64,000 bases of DNA from Hyphomicrobiaceae bacterium (lineage in GTDB: Bacteria; Pseudomonadota; Alphaproteobacteria; Rhizobiales; Hyphomicrobiaceae). Below, one piece after another: positions 8,505 to 17,603 of this stretch. Every line of letters begins with the position of its first letter. Positions within the stretch are counted from its first letter, which is position 1. The stretch is from positions 1-64,000 of the forward strand of contig JAHDXT010000013.1 in assembly GCA_023384095.1 (NCBI GenBank), read 5' to 3'. The notes under the pieces are model-generated. The model saw only the letters and a list, made by a program, of their open reading frames with translations. It did not search any database and was not told the origin of the DNA. Position numbers and translations under genes: made by a program.

Positions 8505-9746
8505 CTAATCGCCGTCGGCCGTTGCGGTTCCGCCGGCGCGGCAGGCCGGCTTCTCCAACAGCGGGCAGCCGGCGGGCATGGCGGCCGCCTTGCGCTCCAT
8601 GACGGCGCGCGAGCTGCGCTGCAGGTAGTGCGCGATCGTCTCCACACGGATCTTCACCGAGCCGGCAGGCTTCGTCGAATCGAGCTCCTGGAATGAGAAG
8701 AACAGCGTGCCCGAGCGCTCGACGATCTGCTGCACGGGCGTGAACGTCGGCTGGTCCATGCCGCACTCGTAGCTCGTCAGCCGGATGGCGCAGGTCACCC
8801 AGGGCACGCGCGCGGCCGCCTTCGCGCCCCACAGGATCTCGTTCGTGTTGGCGCTGTAGGACGACGGCCAAACGTCCGAAATGTCGAAGACGGATTTGGC
8901 GTAACCCTCGCGGATGTCGGGGCCGAACATCCAATCGAGCAGGTCCGGGTCGGTCGGGAAGTACTGCATCCACAGGATCGGATAGCCGTGGGCCTGCAGG
9001 TCGGCCTCGATCTCGTGGCCGATGCCGGCGTCCATGTGGTAGGGGCGGGCCAGCACCATGACGCACGGGCGCTGCTCGCGCGCGCACCATTCGAGGATCC
9101 TGCGGCTGCGGGACCGCAGCTCCCGGTCGAAGGCCGCCAGCGTGCGGTAGCCTTGATCGACCGCCTCCCGAACCTCCTCGAAGCGCAGGCCCGGCAGCAC
9201 GCCTTCGAACGCGATGAAGAGCTGCTTGGGCACCTGCAGCGGATCGACGAGCGAGACCAGCGGCGCCACGTAGCGGATGCCCTGCTCGGCGAAGACGTCC
9301 TTCTCCTTGAGAAACCCCGACTTGATGTTCTCCGGCGCCGCCATGACGCGCGGGCAGGCGAGCGAATCGGCGACATGCCCGTGCAGGAAGGAAGGCATGG
9401 AATAGATCATCGGCGAGAACAGGATGTCGATCTTGCGCTTCTGGCCGAAGACGAGCTCGCCATAGTGCCCCGAGATGCACTTCACAGGATAGCAGCAGTC
9501 GACCGTGCCGCGGCCGCTGCCGAACTCGCGGCCTTGCTCCTCGGATGTGTCGGAGGAGAACACCACCCGGTTGCCCGGGATGCCGAGGCTGGCGAAGAAA
9601 CCGAGCCAGAGCTGGTGCGTGGTCCAGACGTTGAGGACCTTCGGGATGCCGATCCTGAGCTTCGCCCGCTCGGCGCGCTCAGGTCTCTGCCCATGCCCGC
9701 CGGAAGGCCTCCGATCGAACCATCTCGCCAATATTGGGAAGTTCAC
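8505..9746 (-). CDS. Acyl-CoA dehydratase activase-related protein (DUF2229-like)
   Basis: A 413-residue protein matching the portion of the large 'CoA-substrate-specific enzyme activase' proteins known as DUF2229. Characteristic blocks are RIGIPKVLNVW at residues 31-41, the cysteine-rich CCYPVKCISGHYGEL (Cys84, Cys85, Cys90), FSPMIYSMPSF, ACPRVMAAPENIKSGF, and RPYHMDAGIGHEIEADL. It is the third gene of a three-gene operon. Its start is a GTG at 9746 with a strong GGAGGAG eight bases upstream, inside the end of the preceding activase gene (68-nt overlap, different frame). The cysteines suggest an iron-sulfur cluster. In other bacteria this domain is fused to the activase; here it is separate. 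Substrate unknown. Confidence 0.75.
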   Translation of the reverse strand: MNFPILARWFDRRPSGGHGQRPERAERAKLRIGIPKVLNVWTTHQLWLGFFASLGIPGNRVVFSSDTSEEQGREFGSGRGTVDCCYPVKCISGHYGELVFGQKRKIDILFSPMIYSMPSFLHGHVADSLACPRVMAAPENIKSGFLKEKDVFAEQGIRYVAPLVSLVDPLQVPKQLFIAFEGVLPGLRFEEVREAVDQGYRTLAAFDRELRSRSRRILEWCAREQRPCVMVLARPYHMDAGIGHEIEADLQAHGYPILWMQYFPTDPDLLDWMFGPDIREGYAKSVFDISDVWPSSYSANTNEILWGAKAAARVPWVTCAIRLTSYECGMDQPTFTPVQQIVERSGTLFFSFQELDSTKPAGSVKIRVETIAHYLQRSSRAVMERKAAAMPAGCPLLEKPACRAGGTATADGD

Positions 9747-11838
9747 GGCGCTGCTCCTCCATCCGGGTCTTGACGGCCCGCATCTCGTTGGCGTCCTCCA
9801 TCAGCCCCTTGGGGCAGGAATTGCCGCTGATGACGCGCTCCCAGCCCTCCTCGAGGGGCACCTTGCTCCACGGCCGCCCCGAGGCGCCGTCGAGCTTCAC
9901 GTCGATGAAGGCCCGCTTGCAGTTCACCGGGCACCAGCGGCAGATGGTGTGCTCGCTGGTGGTGCTGCGGTAGTCCAGCACCTCGATGGCATCGAAGCCG
10001 CGGAAGCTGCTCGGCCGGCCCGCGTCGTGCGCCTCGATGGCGCACAGCGCCGCACCGATGGCGCCGGCCTCGCCCGAGTAGGGATGGATCAGGATTTCGG
10101 CATCGGGAACCTTGGCGGTGATGAAGTCGACCTGCGCCTTGACCACCGCCATGTTGCGATGCGTGCCGCCCTGCAGCACGAATCGCCGCCCGGCTGCCCG
10201 CAGGTTCTGGAGCTGGCCGGCGTAGATCCACACGTTGAGCGGCAGCACCGCGGCGAGCGAGGCCATGATCTCCTCGGCCGACCAGCCCTTGCGCTGCTGA
10301 TTGACGATGTCCGACTGCAGGAAGACCCCGCAGCCCATCGCGAGCCCCGGCATCGCCTTGGCCTGGAACGCCTTGTCGGCGTAGTCCTCGAGCGCGATGC
10401 CGTAGCGCTCTGCCACGCCCTGCAGGAAGGCGCCGTTGCCGGAGGAGCACTGCGAGTTGAGCCGGAAGTCGGAAACGGTGCCCTGCCGCAGGATCATGAT
10501 CTTCACGTCGGTGCCGCCGACGTCGCAGATGACGTCCGCATCCGGGAACACGTGCAGCGCCGAGGTGGCATGCGCCACCGTCTCGACCACGCCGATGTCG
10601 GCGCCGAGGATGTCCCTCAGCAGGTCCTTGCCGTAGCCGGTCAGCGCCAGGCCGGCGACTGGCCCGCGAGCCTTGGCGCGAATGTCTCGGAACAGCGCCT
10701 TCGCATCTTCGATCGGATTGCCCTTGGACGGAACATAGACGCTGGCCAAAATCTCCCTGTCGGCGCCGAGCACCACGGCCTTGGCAGTCGTGCTGCCGAA
10801 GTCGCAGCCTATGAAGACGGGACTGTCACACGAGGCTAATGCCGCCAACTCTCCCCGGCTGGCAGCGAACGCAGCCTTGAAGCCCGACAGATCGTCATTT
10901 TCGCGCACGAGCGCCTTGGCGCCGCTCTTGGCCTTCTCCTGATGCTGCCCTTCGTCGATCCACCAGCGCAGCCGCTCTGTCCCCTGATACAGCCCGACAC
11001 CATCCGCCTCGCCGCCGGCGACCTCGATGCAGCCGAGCGCCGCATAGTAGAGCGCGTCGTCGGGCACCTGGATCATGTCGGCGGGATCGGCGTCCGCCGG
11101 CAAGATGCACTTGCGGTCCTCCCACAGGCTCGTCAGGTGCTGCCGCCAGGCCTGCTGCAGGCCCTTGAAGAACAGGTTGGGCCCGCCGAGCAGCAGCACC
11201 TGCGGCAAGGGCGTGTTGCCTTTCGTCAGCGTCGCCAGGTTCTGGTAGACCACCGCCTCGAACAGGCTGGCGATGATCTCCTCGACGGGCACGCCGCCCT
11301 TCAGCAGCGTGTTGGCATCGGCCTCGGCGAAGATCCCGCACTTGGAGCTGACCTTGTGCAGGCTCATGCCGTCGTAGGGCATGGCCGCGAGCTGCTCGGC
11401 AGGAATCTGCAGCTTGCGGGCCGTCTTCTCGATGAACGTGCCCGTGCCGCCGCTGCAGGCGGACTGCATGTAGACCTGCTTGGTCTTGCCAGCCCCGCTC
11501 TCGTTGAAGAACAGCGTCTTCATGTCCTCGCCGCCGATCTCGGACACGAAGCGGACATGCGGGTGCAGCTTCTCGACAGCGGCAGCGACGGCCACCACCT
11601 CCTGCACCAGCTTGCCGCCGACCAGCGGCCCGATCAGGCCGGCGCCGGAGCCGGTGAAGAACACGAGGTCGCGACCGGCCGCGAGCGAAAGCTCCTGCTC
11701 CATTCGCGTCAGGAACTCGATCGCCTTCTCGGCCTGCCTGGTGTTGTGGCGCTGGTAATCGCGCCACGACACGCGGCCGTCCTCGACGACCACGGCCTTG
11801 ATGGTGGTCGAGCCGACATCCATGCCGACGATCCTCAT
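9679..11838 (-). CDS. Tandem BadF/HgdC-type ATPase (acyl-CoA dehydratase activase)
   Basis: A 719-residue protein made of two activase (ASKHA-fold ATPase) domains in tandem, the kind that inject a low-potential electron into a dehydratase or benzoyl-CoA reductase at the cost of ATP. Domain 1 has phosphate loop DVGSTT (7-12) and cluster cysteines Cys128 (SACSGGTGTF) and Cys167 (SSKCGIFAEAD). Domain 2 has DFGSTT (346-351) with Cys464 (NSQCSSGNGAF) and Cys503 (MGCGVFLQSD). A C-terminal region adds Cys633, Cys636, Cys640 and Cys675 in ICRWCPVNCKR and GNSCPKG. The ATG at 11838 overlaps the upstream stop (ATGA), giving translational coupling. Because both domains keep their cysteine pair, one chain could bridge a 4Fe-4S cluster as a pseudo-dimer. 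The client enzyme is presumably the upstream gene product. Confidence 0.85.
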   Translation of the reverse strand: MRIVGMDVGSTTIKAVVVEDGRVSWRDYQRHNTRQAEKAIEFLTRMEQELSLAAGRDLVFFTGSGAGLIGPLVGGKLVQEVVAVAAAVEKLHPHVRFVSEIGGEDMKTLFFNESGAGKTKQVYMQSACSGGTGTFIEKTARKLQIPAEQLAAMPYDGMSLHKVSSKCGIFAEADANTLLKGGVPVEEIIASLFEAVVYQNLATLTKGNTPLPQVLLLGGPNLFFKGLQQAWRQHLTSLWEDRKCILPADADPADMIQVPDDALYYAALGCIEVAGGEADGVGLYQGTERLRWWIDEGQHQEKAKSGAKALVRENDDLSGFKAAFAASRGELAALASCDSPVFIGCDFGSTTAKAVVLGADREILASVYVPSKGNPIEDAKALFRDIRAKARGPVAGLALTGYGKDLLRDILGADIGVVETVAHATSALHVFPDADVICDVGGTDVKIMILRQGTVSDFRLNSQCSSGNGAFLQGVAERYGIALEDYADKAFQAKAMPGLAMGCGVFLQSDIVNQQRKGWSAEEIMASLAAVLPLNVWIYAGQLQNLRAAGRRFVLQGGTHRNMAVVKAQVDFITAKVPDAEILIHPYSGEAGAIGAALCAIEAHDAGRPSSFRGFDAIEVLDYRSTTSEHTICRWCPVNCKRAFIDVKLDGASGRPWSKVPLEEGWERVISGNSCPKGLMEDANEMRAVKTRMEEQRRELPNIGEMVRSEAFRRAWAET

Positions 11839-13361
11839 GCCGCCATCCTCAGCCGTCGGCCGGCCACGTGCAGCATGGTGTTGGCCGCCGTCCCGGCCAC
11901 GCCCAGGTGCGGCACTCGATACGTCGCCCTGCGCATCGCGGGATTCCTGTCGAGCACGCGGCGGACGGAATCGGGATCGAGGCCCGTCTTCTCCATCACG
12001 CTCACGTACTCGCGGATGGCGCGCCGCTTGGCTTCCGTGAGGACCATCTGGCAGCGCGACAGCGCATGCACCTCCGCGTCGCCCTTGACCTCGATCGGGG
12101 CGTAGAGCAGGTCGGGGTGCTGGCCGACGACGCCCGCCATGGCGCCGATGCTCATGGTGTTCGGCATGCAGGAGTAGGGCGACAGCTCGCAGACCATGTG
12201 CGCCTTGTTGTGAACATGGGCCCACAGCGCCTTGCCGATCAGCATGTCGCCTTCCCCGCCGGACAGGCGGTGATGGAAGTAGGGCGCCGCGAGCCGCCGC
12301 AGCTCATACTGGTCGGGAATCTCGTGGGGGATGCCGCCGAGCGCCTTGCGCATGCGCTCGTAGACGCCGCGGAAGACGGCCTGCAGACCCTTGAGTGCCC
12401 AGATCTTCGCCCTCGCCGCACGATCGGTGCCGACGCGGTCCTCCAGCTCCTGGACATAGAAGCGGATCCAGTAGTCGAGCCAGACGACGATGGGCGCCGG
12501 ATAGACCTCGGCGCCCTCGGACTCGAGCCAGCTGTGAATGTTGTAGTTGGGATCGCCTTCGACCGTCTGGAGATAGAATTCACCGGTGATCTTCACCACC
12601 GGCTTGACCTGCAGCCGGTCGACCTCGATGGCCTCGAACCTGCGATGGACCTCGCGCAGAGCCTTCGTGAAATAGGTCGTGGTCAGATGCCAGGCGAGCG
12701 GCCCCCACTTCTCCCCCTTGGGGGGCCGATTGCGGAAGACCTCGCACAGGTGTTCGACGCTCTCCCTGACGGCCTTGTCCGTCTGTCCGGCGACGACCTC
12801 GTATGGCCGAGTGCGGTATTCCAGGCTCTGCACCGCATCCGTGCACAGAATGGCCCACACCATGCCGAGCGTGAGCGGGATATTGACCTCGAGGCCGCCG
12901 CCTTTCAGGGCGCCTTGGTCCATCCGGTTCTGATCGACCAGGAATACACGGAAGGACTCCAGCCCGATGTTGCGCAGCGCGAGCTCATAGCTCTGATGAT
13001 ACTGCCCGAAGCGGCAGGCGCCGCAGGCGCCGGCGGTCACGTAGACGTATCTGTCAGCGACGGCCTCGGGGCCGATGCGCTTTCCCTCCTCGCGAAGGAA
13101 GCTCGCCAGGTTGCCGGTCGTAAAGCTCGTCGGGCAGCATTGTCCGATGTCGGCGAGCTCGCGGCCGAGCAGGAGATCGTCCCTGGTGGCGACCGGTAGC
13201 GGGCGCGCCTTGTAGCCCAGGTTCTCGAACACGGCCTGCATGACGTTCTCGGCGCGCCAGTGCAGCCCTCCGTAGAGGATCTCGACGTTCCCGATTTCGG
13301 ATCTGGTGAGGGGTCGCGGCGTGTAGGCGCGGTAATGTTGCTGCTGCGGCGAGGTGGCCAT
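11835..13361 (-). CDS. 2-hydroxyacyl-CoA dehydratase-like (HgdB/FldB-like) protein
   Basis: A 508-residue protein resembling the dehydratase-like C-terminal portion of large activase fusions and the HgdB/FldB/BcrB dehydratase-reductase superfamily. Cysteine motifs likely to hold a 4Fe-4S or larger cluster are DIGQCCPTSFTTG (Cys75, Cys76), GACGACRFGQYHQ (Cys113, Cys116) and CELSPYSCMPN near residue 410. It is the first gene of the operon; its stop overlaps the activase start by 4 nt. The start at 13361 is preferred to 13460 because GGAGC lies upstream and the longer N-terminus is not like the family. The reaction is unknown: dehydration of a 2-hydroxyacyl-CoA is the family default, but related double-cubane proteins reduce other small molecules. 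Confidence 0.75.
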   Translation of the reverse strand: MATSPQQQHYRAYTPRPLTRSEIGNVEILYGGLHWRAENVMQAVFENLGYKARPLPVATRDDLLLGRELADIGQCCPTSFTTGNLASFLREEGKRIGPEAVADRYVYVTAGACGACRFGQYHQSYELALRNIGLESFRVFLVDQNRMDQGALKGGGLEVNIPLTLGMVWAILCTDAVQSLEYRTRPYEVVAGQTDKAVRESVEHLCEVFRNRPPKGEKWGPLAWHLTTTYFTKALREVHRRFEAIEVDRLQVKPVVKITGEFYLQTVEGDPNYNIHSWLESEGAEVYPAPIVVWLDYWIRFYVQELEDRVGTDRAARAKIWALKGLQAVFRGVYERMRKALGGIPHEIPDQYELRRLAAPYFHHRLSGGEGDMLIGKALWAHVHNKAHMVCELSPYSCMPNTMSIGAMAGVVGQHPDLLYAPIEVKGDAEVHALSRCQMVLTEAKRRAIREYVSVMEKTGLDPDSVRRVLDRNPAMRRATYRVPHLGVAGTAANTMLHVAGRRLRMAA

Positions 13362-13592
13362 GAGCTGCGCTCCATCCCGGAGATGCCGACGTGACCACGA
13401 ACAATTCAGACAGCAAATAGTTCCCAAGGAGCTGCGGTCGACCTCGGGTTGCGCGAGCAACGATGCTGTGTCCGGGCTGCCTGAGCCATGGCCCGAGCCG
13501 GGCCAAATCAGGCACTCCGCTGTCGCACAAACTCCCAGGCGTGATCGAGGTTCCGCACGGACGCCGACCGATCCGCATCCGGCGGCCCGGCG

Positions 13593-14765
13593 CTACTCTC
13601 CTGCCTGGCCGCAGCTCAGTGTGGGTACGGCGGCAACCCCGCCCCCCGAGACGGTCAGCGCAAGCTCGCCCCGCTTCAGCTTCAGCGCGTCCACCCCGAA
13701 CAGCTCCCGACGCCATCCGCGCAGTGCCGGCACGTCCGGATCGTCCTCGGCCGCGATCCGCTCCAGGTCCGTCGTGTCGGCGATCAGCTTCGGCGCCACC
13801 CGGTTGCGGGCCGCCGCCGCCTTGAGCAGGACGCGGAGCAGATCGACCAGCGCGCTCGCCTCCGCCGACAGCCCCTGGCCGGCGGGAAGCTGCGGCAGGG
13901 TCTTGAGGTCGCGCGCCAGCCCGAGCTTCACCGCCTCGACGATGTCGCGCGCCCGGGCGGAACGGGCGAAACCCTCGCTCAAGGTCCGCAGCTCGCCGAG
14001 CTTGGCCGTATCGGTCGGCGCCTGGTTGGCGATGTCATAGAGCGCCTCGTCCCGGAGAATGCGCGAGCGCGGCACGTCCTGTCTCTGCGCGAGGCGCTCC
14101 CGCCACGCCGCCAGCTCCATGAGCACGGCAAGCGACCGGCGGTTCCTGGTGCGCAACTTGAGCCGCGACCAGGCGTGCTCCGGCTTCATCTCATAGGTCC
14201 GTGGGTCGGTGAGCGTCGCCATCTCCTCGTCGAGCCAGTCGGCGCGGCCAGTGCTCTCGAGCTCGGTTTTCAGGAACCTGTAGATGTCGCGCAGGTGGGT
14301 GACGTCGGCCATCGCATAGACGAGCTGCCTTTCGGTCAGCGGGCGCCGGCTCCAGTCGGTGAACCGCGAGGACTTGTCGATATCCTTGTTGGTGACCTTC
14401 TTGACGAGGTTCACGTAGCTCACGGATTCGCCGAATCCGCAGACCATGGCCGCGATCTGCGTGTCGAATATCGGATGCGGGATGAGGTTGGCCTTGGCGT
14501 AGACGATCTCGACGTCCTGGCGGCCGGCGTGGAAGACCTTCGTCACCCGCTCGTTTGCCATGAGGTCGTAGAACGGCTTCAGGTCGAGCCCGGCGGCAAG
14601 CGGATCGACGATGAGCTCGTCCTCCGGGCCGGCCATCTGGATCAGGCACAACACCGGCCAGAATGTCTGCTCGCGCAGGAACTCGGTATCGATCGCGACG
14701 AAGCAATGCCGCGCCAGGCGGGCACAGGCTTCGGCAAGGTCTGGATTTGCAGATATGACGCGCAT
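13593..14765 (-). CDS. rnd: Ribonuclease D
   Basis: A 390-residue DEDD-type 3'-to-5' exoribonuclease acting on tRNA precursors. Exo motif I (FVAIDTEFLRE, catalytic Asp and Glu), motif II (KVFHAGRQDVEIVY) and motif III (QLVYAMADVTHLRDIY) are all intact in the first 180 residues; one or two HRDC-like helical domains follow (ELAAWRERLAQRQDVPRSRILRDEAL is diagnostic). The start at 14765 gives the normal length; the longer frame to 15014 adds a non-homologous N-terminus. The gene diverges from aspS, with about 250 nt between them. The 231 nt after its stop, before the dehydratase-like gene, contain nothing I recognise. Confidence 0.92.
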   Translation of the reverse strand: MRVISANPDLAEACARLARHCFVAIDTEFLREQTFWPVLCLIQMAGPEDELIVDPLAAGLDLKPFYDLMANERVTKVFHAGRQDVEIVYAKANLIPHPIFDTQIAAMVCGFGESVSYVNLVKKVTNKDIDKSSRFTDWSRRPLTERQLVYAMADVTHLRDIYRFLKTELESTGRADWLDEEMATLTDPRTYEMKPEHAWSRLKLRTRNRRSLAVLMELAAWRERLAQRQDVPRSRILRDEALYDIANQAPTDTAKLGELRTLSEGFARSARARDIVEAVKLGLARDLKTLPQLPAGQGLSAEASALVDLLRVLLKAAAARNRVAPKLIADTTDLERIAAEDDPDVPALRGWRRELFGVDALKLKRGELALTVSGGGVAAVPTLSCGQAGE

Positions 14766-15012
14766 CGATCGCGCGATATAGCCCAGCGTGCGGGCCTTGT
14801 CGCCTCTCATCTTCGTGCGATGCACTGGCGCGATTCCGGGCGTTCGGAGAGGTGGTGCGACGGCCCTCCACTTGCGGTCGCCAAGGCGAAGCGCGCCGCC
14901 TCCCGAAGCACCCGAGCGGGAGCACCGGCCGGCCGGACCTCGGCTTGACAACCCCTGAGGCACGTGCGCTTTTCCGGCACTCCCGGAAATGGCAGGCGCG
15001 GGCAAGGAATTC

Positions 15013-16881
15013 ATGGCTCAGGACAAGGCGACAAGCCCTTCGGGCGCCGCAGCATCGGTCGCAGGCGGCGGGCCTGGCGCCACGGCCCACCGCTATCGCA
15101 GCCACACCTGCGGCGCGCTCCGCAAGAGGGACGTCGGCCGGTCGGCGCGGCTGTCGGGCTGGGTGCACCGCGTGCGCGACCACGGCGGGCTGCTGTTCAT
15201 CGACCTGCGCGACCACTACGGTCTGACGCAGGTCGTCGCCGACCCCGACAGCAGGGCCTTCAAGGCTGCCGAATCGGTCCGATCCGAATGGGTGATCCGC
15301 ATCGACGGCCTGGTGCGCGACCGGCCGGCGGGGACCGTCAACCCCGACCTGCCGACCGGCGCGGTCGAGGTCTATGCCAGCGAGATCGAGGTCTTGTCGG
15401 AAGCCAAGGAGCTGCCCGTCCCGGTGTTCGGTGAGCCCGACTACCCGGAGGACCTGCGCCTCACCTATCGCTTCCTCGACCTCAGGCGCGAGACGCTGCA
15501 CGGCATCATCATGAAGCGGCTCGCAATCACACGCTCGATCCGGCGGCGCATGCACGAGGCCGGGTTCAACGAGTTCCCGACGCCGATCCTGACGGCCTCC
15601 AGCCCCGAGGGCGCGCGCGACTTCCTGGTGCCGAGCCGCATCCATCCCGGCAACTTCTACGCGCTGCCGCAGGCGCCGCAGCAGTACAAGCAGCTCCTGA
15701 TGATCTCGGGCTTCGACCGCTACTTCCAGATCGCGCCCTGCTTCCGCGACGAGGATCCGCGCGCCGACCGCCTGCCCGGCGAGTTCTACCAGCTCGACGT
15801 GGAAATGAGCTTCATCGAGCAGGAGGACGTGTTCCAGACCATGGAGCCGGTCATCCGCGGCGTCTTCGAGGAGTTTGCCGATGGTAAGACGGTGACGCCC
15901 GTGTTCCCGCGCATCCCCTTCGACGAGGCTATCGCCAAATACGGTACCGACAAGCCCGACCTGCGCAACCCCATCGAGATGCAGGACGTGACCGAGCACT
16001 TCCGCGGCTCGGGGTTCAAGGTGTTCGCCGGCATGATCGAGAAGGACCCGAAGGTCCGCATCTGGGCGCTGCCTGCGTCCGGCGGCGGCAGCCGCGCGTT
16101 CTGCGACCGCATGAACGCCTGGGCGCAGGGCGAGGGCCAGCCGGGCCTCGGCTACATCCTCTGGCGCGAGAGCGAGGAAGGCGGCGCCGGACCGATCGCC
16201 AAGAACATCGGCCCCGATCGCACGGGCGGCATCCGCTCGCAACTGGGTCTCAACGTCGGCGATGCCTGCTTCTTCGTCGCGGGCGACCCGGCGAGGTTCC
16301 ACAAGTTCGCCGGCCTGGCGCGCGACCGCGTCGGCCAGGAGCTGAAGCTCGTCGACGAGGACCGCTTCGCCTTCGCCTGGATCGTCGACTTCCCGTTCTA
16401 CGAGTGGAACGAGGAGGAGAAGCGGGTCGAGTTCTCGCACAACCCGTTCTCGATGCCCCAGGGCGGCAGCGCCGCGCTCGATGCGGCCACGACCGTGGAG
16501 GACCAGCTCGACATCAAGGCCTTCCAGTACGATCTCGTCTGCAACGGCTACGAGATCGCCTCCGGCGGCATCCGCAATCACCGTCCGGATACGATGGTGA
16601 AGGCGTTCGGCATCGCCGGTCTCGGCGCGGAGGACGTCGAGCAGCGCTTCGGCGCGCTCTACCGCGCCTTCCAGTATGGCGCACCGCCGCACGGCGGCAT
16701 GGCCGCCGGCATCGAGCGCATGGTCATGCTGCTTGCCGGCGTGAAGACCGTCCGCGACGTCGCGCTGTTCCCCATGAACCAGCAGGCCAGCGACTTGCTG
16801 ATGGGCGCGCCCTCGGAAGCCACGCCGAAGCAGTTGCGCGAGCTGCATATCCGGCTGGCGGCGGCGGAGCGGAAGGGATGA
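15013..16881 (+). CDS. aspS: Aspartate-tRNA ligase
   Basis: A 622-residue class II aminoacyl-tRNA synthetase of the bacterial type. An OB-fold anticodon domain opens the protein ([36 protein letters not shown]), motif 2 is [19 protein letters not shown], a GAD insertion domain lies in the middle, and motif 3 is [15 protein letters not shown]. Many alphaproteobacteria lack an asparaginyl-tRNA synthetase and use a non-discriminating enzyme with GatCAB; that is plausible here but not shown. The start at 15013 follows AAGGAA; the ATG at 14989 is an alternative. Even 15013 gives a tail of about 25 residues before the conserved start of the family. Confidence 0.95.
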   Translation: MAQDKATSPSGAAASVAGGGPGATAHRYRSHTCGALRKRDVGRSARLSGWVHRVRDHGGLLFIDLRDHYGLTQVVADPDSRAFKAAESVRSEWVIRIDGLVRDRPAGTVNPDLPTGAVEVYASEIEVLSEAKELPVPVFGEPDYPEDLRLTYRFLDLRRETLHGIIMKRLAITRSIRRRMHEAGFNEFPTPILTASSPEGARDFLVPSRIHPGNFYALPQAPQQYKQLLMISGFDRYFQIAPCFRDEDPRADRLPGEFYQLDVEMSFIEQEDVFQTMEPVIRGVFEEFADGKTVTPVFPRIPFDEAIAKYGTDKPDLRNPIEMQDVTEHFRGSGFKVFAGMIEKDPKVRIWALPASGGGSRAFCDRMNAWAQGEGQPGLGYILWRESEEGGAGPIAKNIGPDRTGGIRSQLGLNVGDACFFVAGDPARFHKFAGLARDRVGQELKLVDEDRFAFAWIVDFPFYEWNEEEKRVEFSHNPFSMPQGGSAALDAATTVEDQLDIKAFQYDLVCNGYEIASGGIRNHRPDTMVKAFGIAGLGAEDVEQRFGALYRAFQYGAPPHGGMAAGIERMVMLLAGVKTVRDVALFPMNQQASDLLMGAPSEATPKQLRELHIRLAAAERKG

Positions 16882-16884
16882 AAA

Positions 16885-16971
16885 GGCGTGAAATCGTGAA
16901 ATAGTGAAGTCGTGAAATCGTGCGGCTGAGAGCTGGCAGAACACGATTTCACGATTTGGCGACTTCACGCC
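16885..16971. repeat. Tandem 8-bp repeats forming a long inverted repeat
   Basis: Four consecutive 8-mers (gtgaaatc, gtgaaata, gtgaagtc, gtgaaatc at 16888-16919, then gtg) face a mirror-image arm at 16942-16971. Perfect pairing is seen between 16912-16922 (gtgaaatcgtg) and 16942-16952, with a 19-nt loop, and between 16885-16892 (ggcgtgaa) and 16964-16971. It lies just after the aspS stop. There is no T tract, so it is not a classic intrinsic terminator. It may stabilise the 3' end of aspS mRNA or be a dispersed repeat. Confidence 0.6.
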
Positions 16972-17031
16972 CTGGAGCACAACGGCTGCGATCACGTTAC
17001 CCCGTTAGCCAAACCGTGCTAACCTGCAGCC

Positions 17032-17589
17032 ATGAACGTGCACGCACCGCCACGCATGACCGTCGAGCAGTTCATCGACTGGGCCATGGCTCAGCCGCGG
17101 GGGAGGTATGAGCTGTACGGGGGCCGCGTCGTCCAGATGTCGCCGGAGCGGACGGAGCATAATGAGACTAAGCTTGAGATTGCGATTGCCTTACGGGAAG
17201 CCATCAAGCTTTCAGGCAAACGGTGCCACGTTCTGACCGACGGTGCCACTGTCCAGACCGGCGAGCGCACCGCTTACGAGCCGGACGCCCTGGTCTACTG
17301 CGGCGAGAAGCTGGCACGCGGCACGATCATCATCCCCGAGCCGGTCATCGTGGTCGAGGTCTCATCCCCCTCCTCCGAGGCGAGGGACGCAGGTGTCAAG
17401 CTGGCCGGCTATTTTAAGCTGCCGAGCCTCGTTCATTATCTGATCGCCGACCCGGACAACCGGCTCATCGTACATCACCGGCGGTGCGAGAACGGCAACA
17501 TCGCCACGCGCGTGGTGGAGAGCGGCGAGCCCGTCCTCGAGCCGCCGGGCCTCACCGTGCAGCTTTCCGACCTGTTCCCGGCCGACTGA
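17032..17589 (+). CDS. Uma2-family (DUF820) PD-(D/E)XK endonuclease-like protein
   Basis: A 185-residue protein of the Uma2 / DUF820 family, which has a restriction-endonuclease fold. Conserved elements are the N-terminal MTVEQFIDW helix, YELYGGRVVQMSPERTEHN, the catalytic-type YEPDALVY (Pro84-Asp85), the core strand VIVVEVSSPSSE (Glu109), a lysine near residue 123 and the KLAGYF motif. The family is abundant in cyanobacteria and scattered in other phyla, often in many copies, and its biological role is not established. It may be a mobile-element-associated nuclease. It stands alone between the aspS repeat and a membrane protein gene that begins 14 nt after its stop. Confidence 0.82.
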   Translation: MNVHAPPRMTVEQFIDWAMAQPRGRYELYGGRVVQMSPERTEHNETKLEIAIALREAIKLSGKRCHVLTDGATVQTGERTAYEPDALVYCGEKLARGTIIIPEPVIVVEVSSPSSEARDAGVKLAGYFKLPSLVHYLIADPDNRLIVHHRRCENGNIATRVVESGEPVLEPPGLTVQLSDLFPAD

Positions 17590-17603
17590 GCGGGCGAGGG
17601 CTG

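Noticed and set aside
11868-13199. A plus-strand frame opposite the dehydratase-like gene
   Set aside because: No family features; the minus strand has conserved cysteine motifs and operon-style overlaps.
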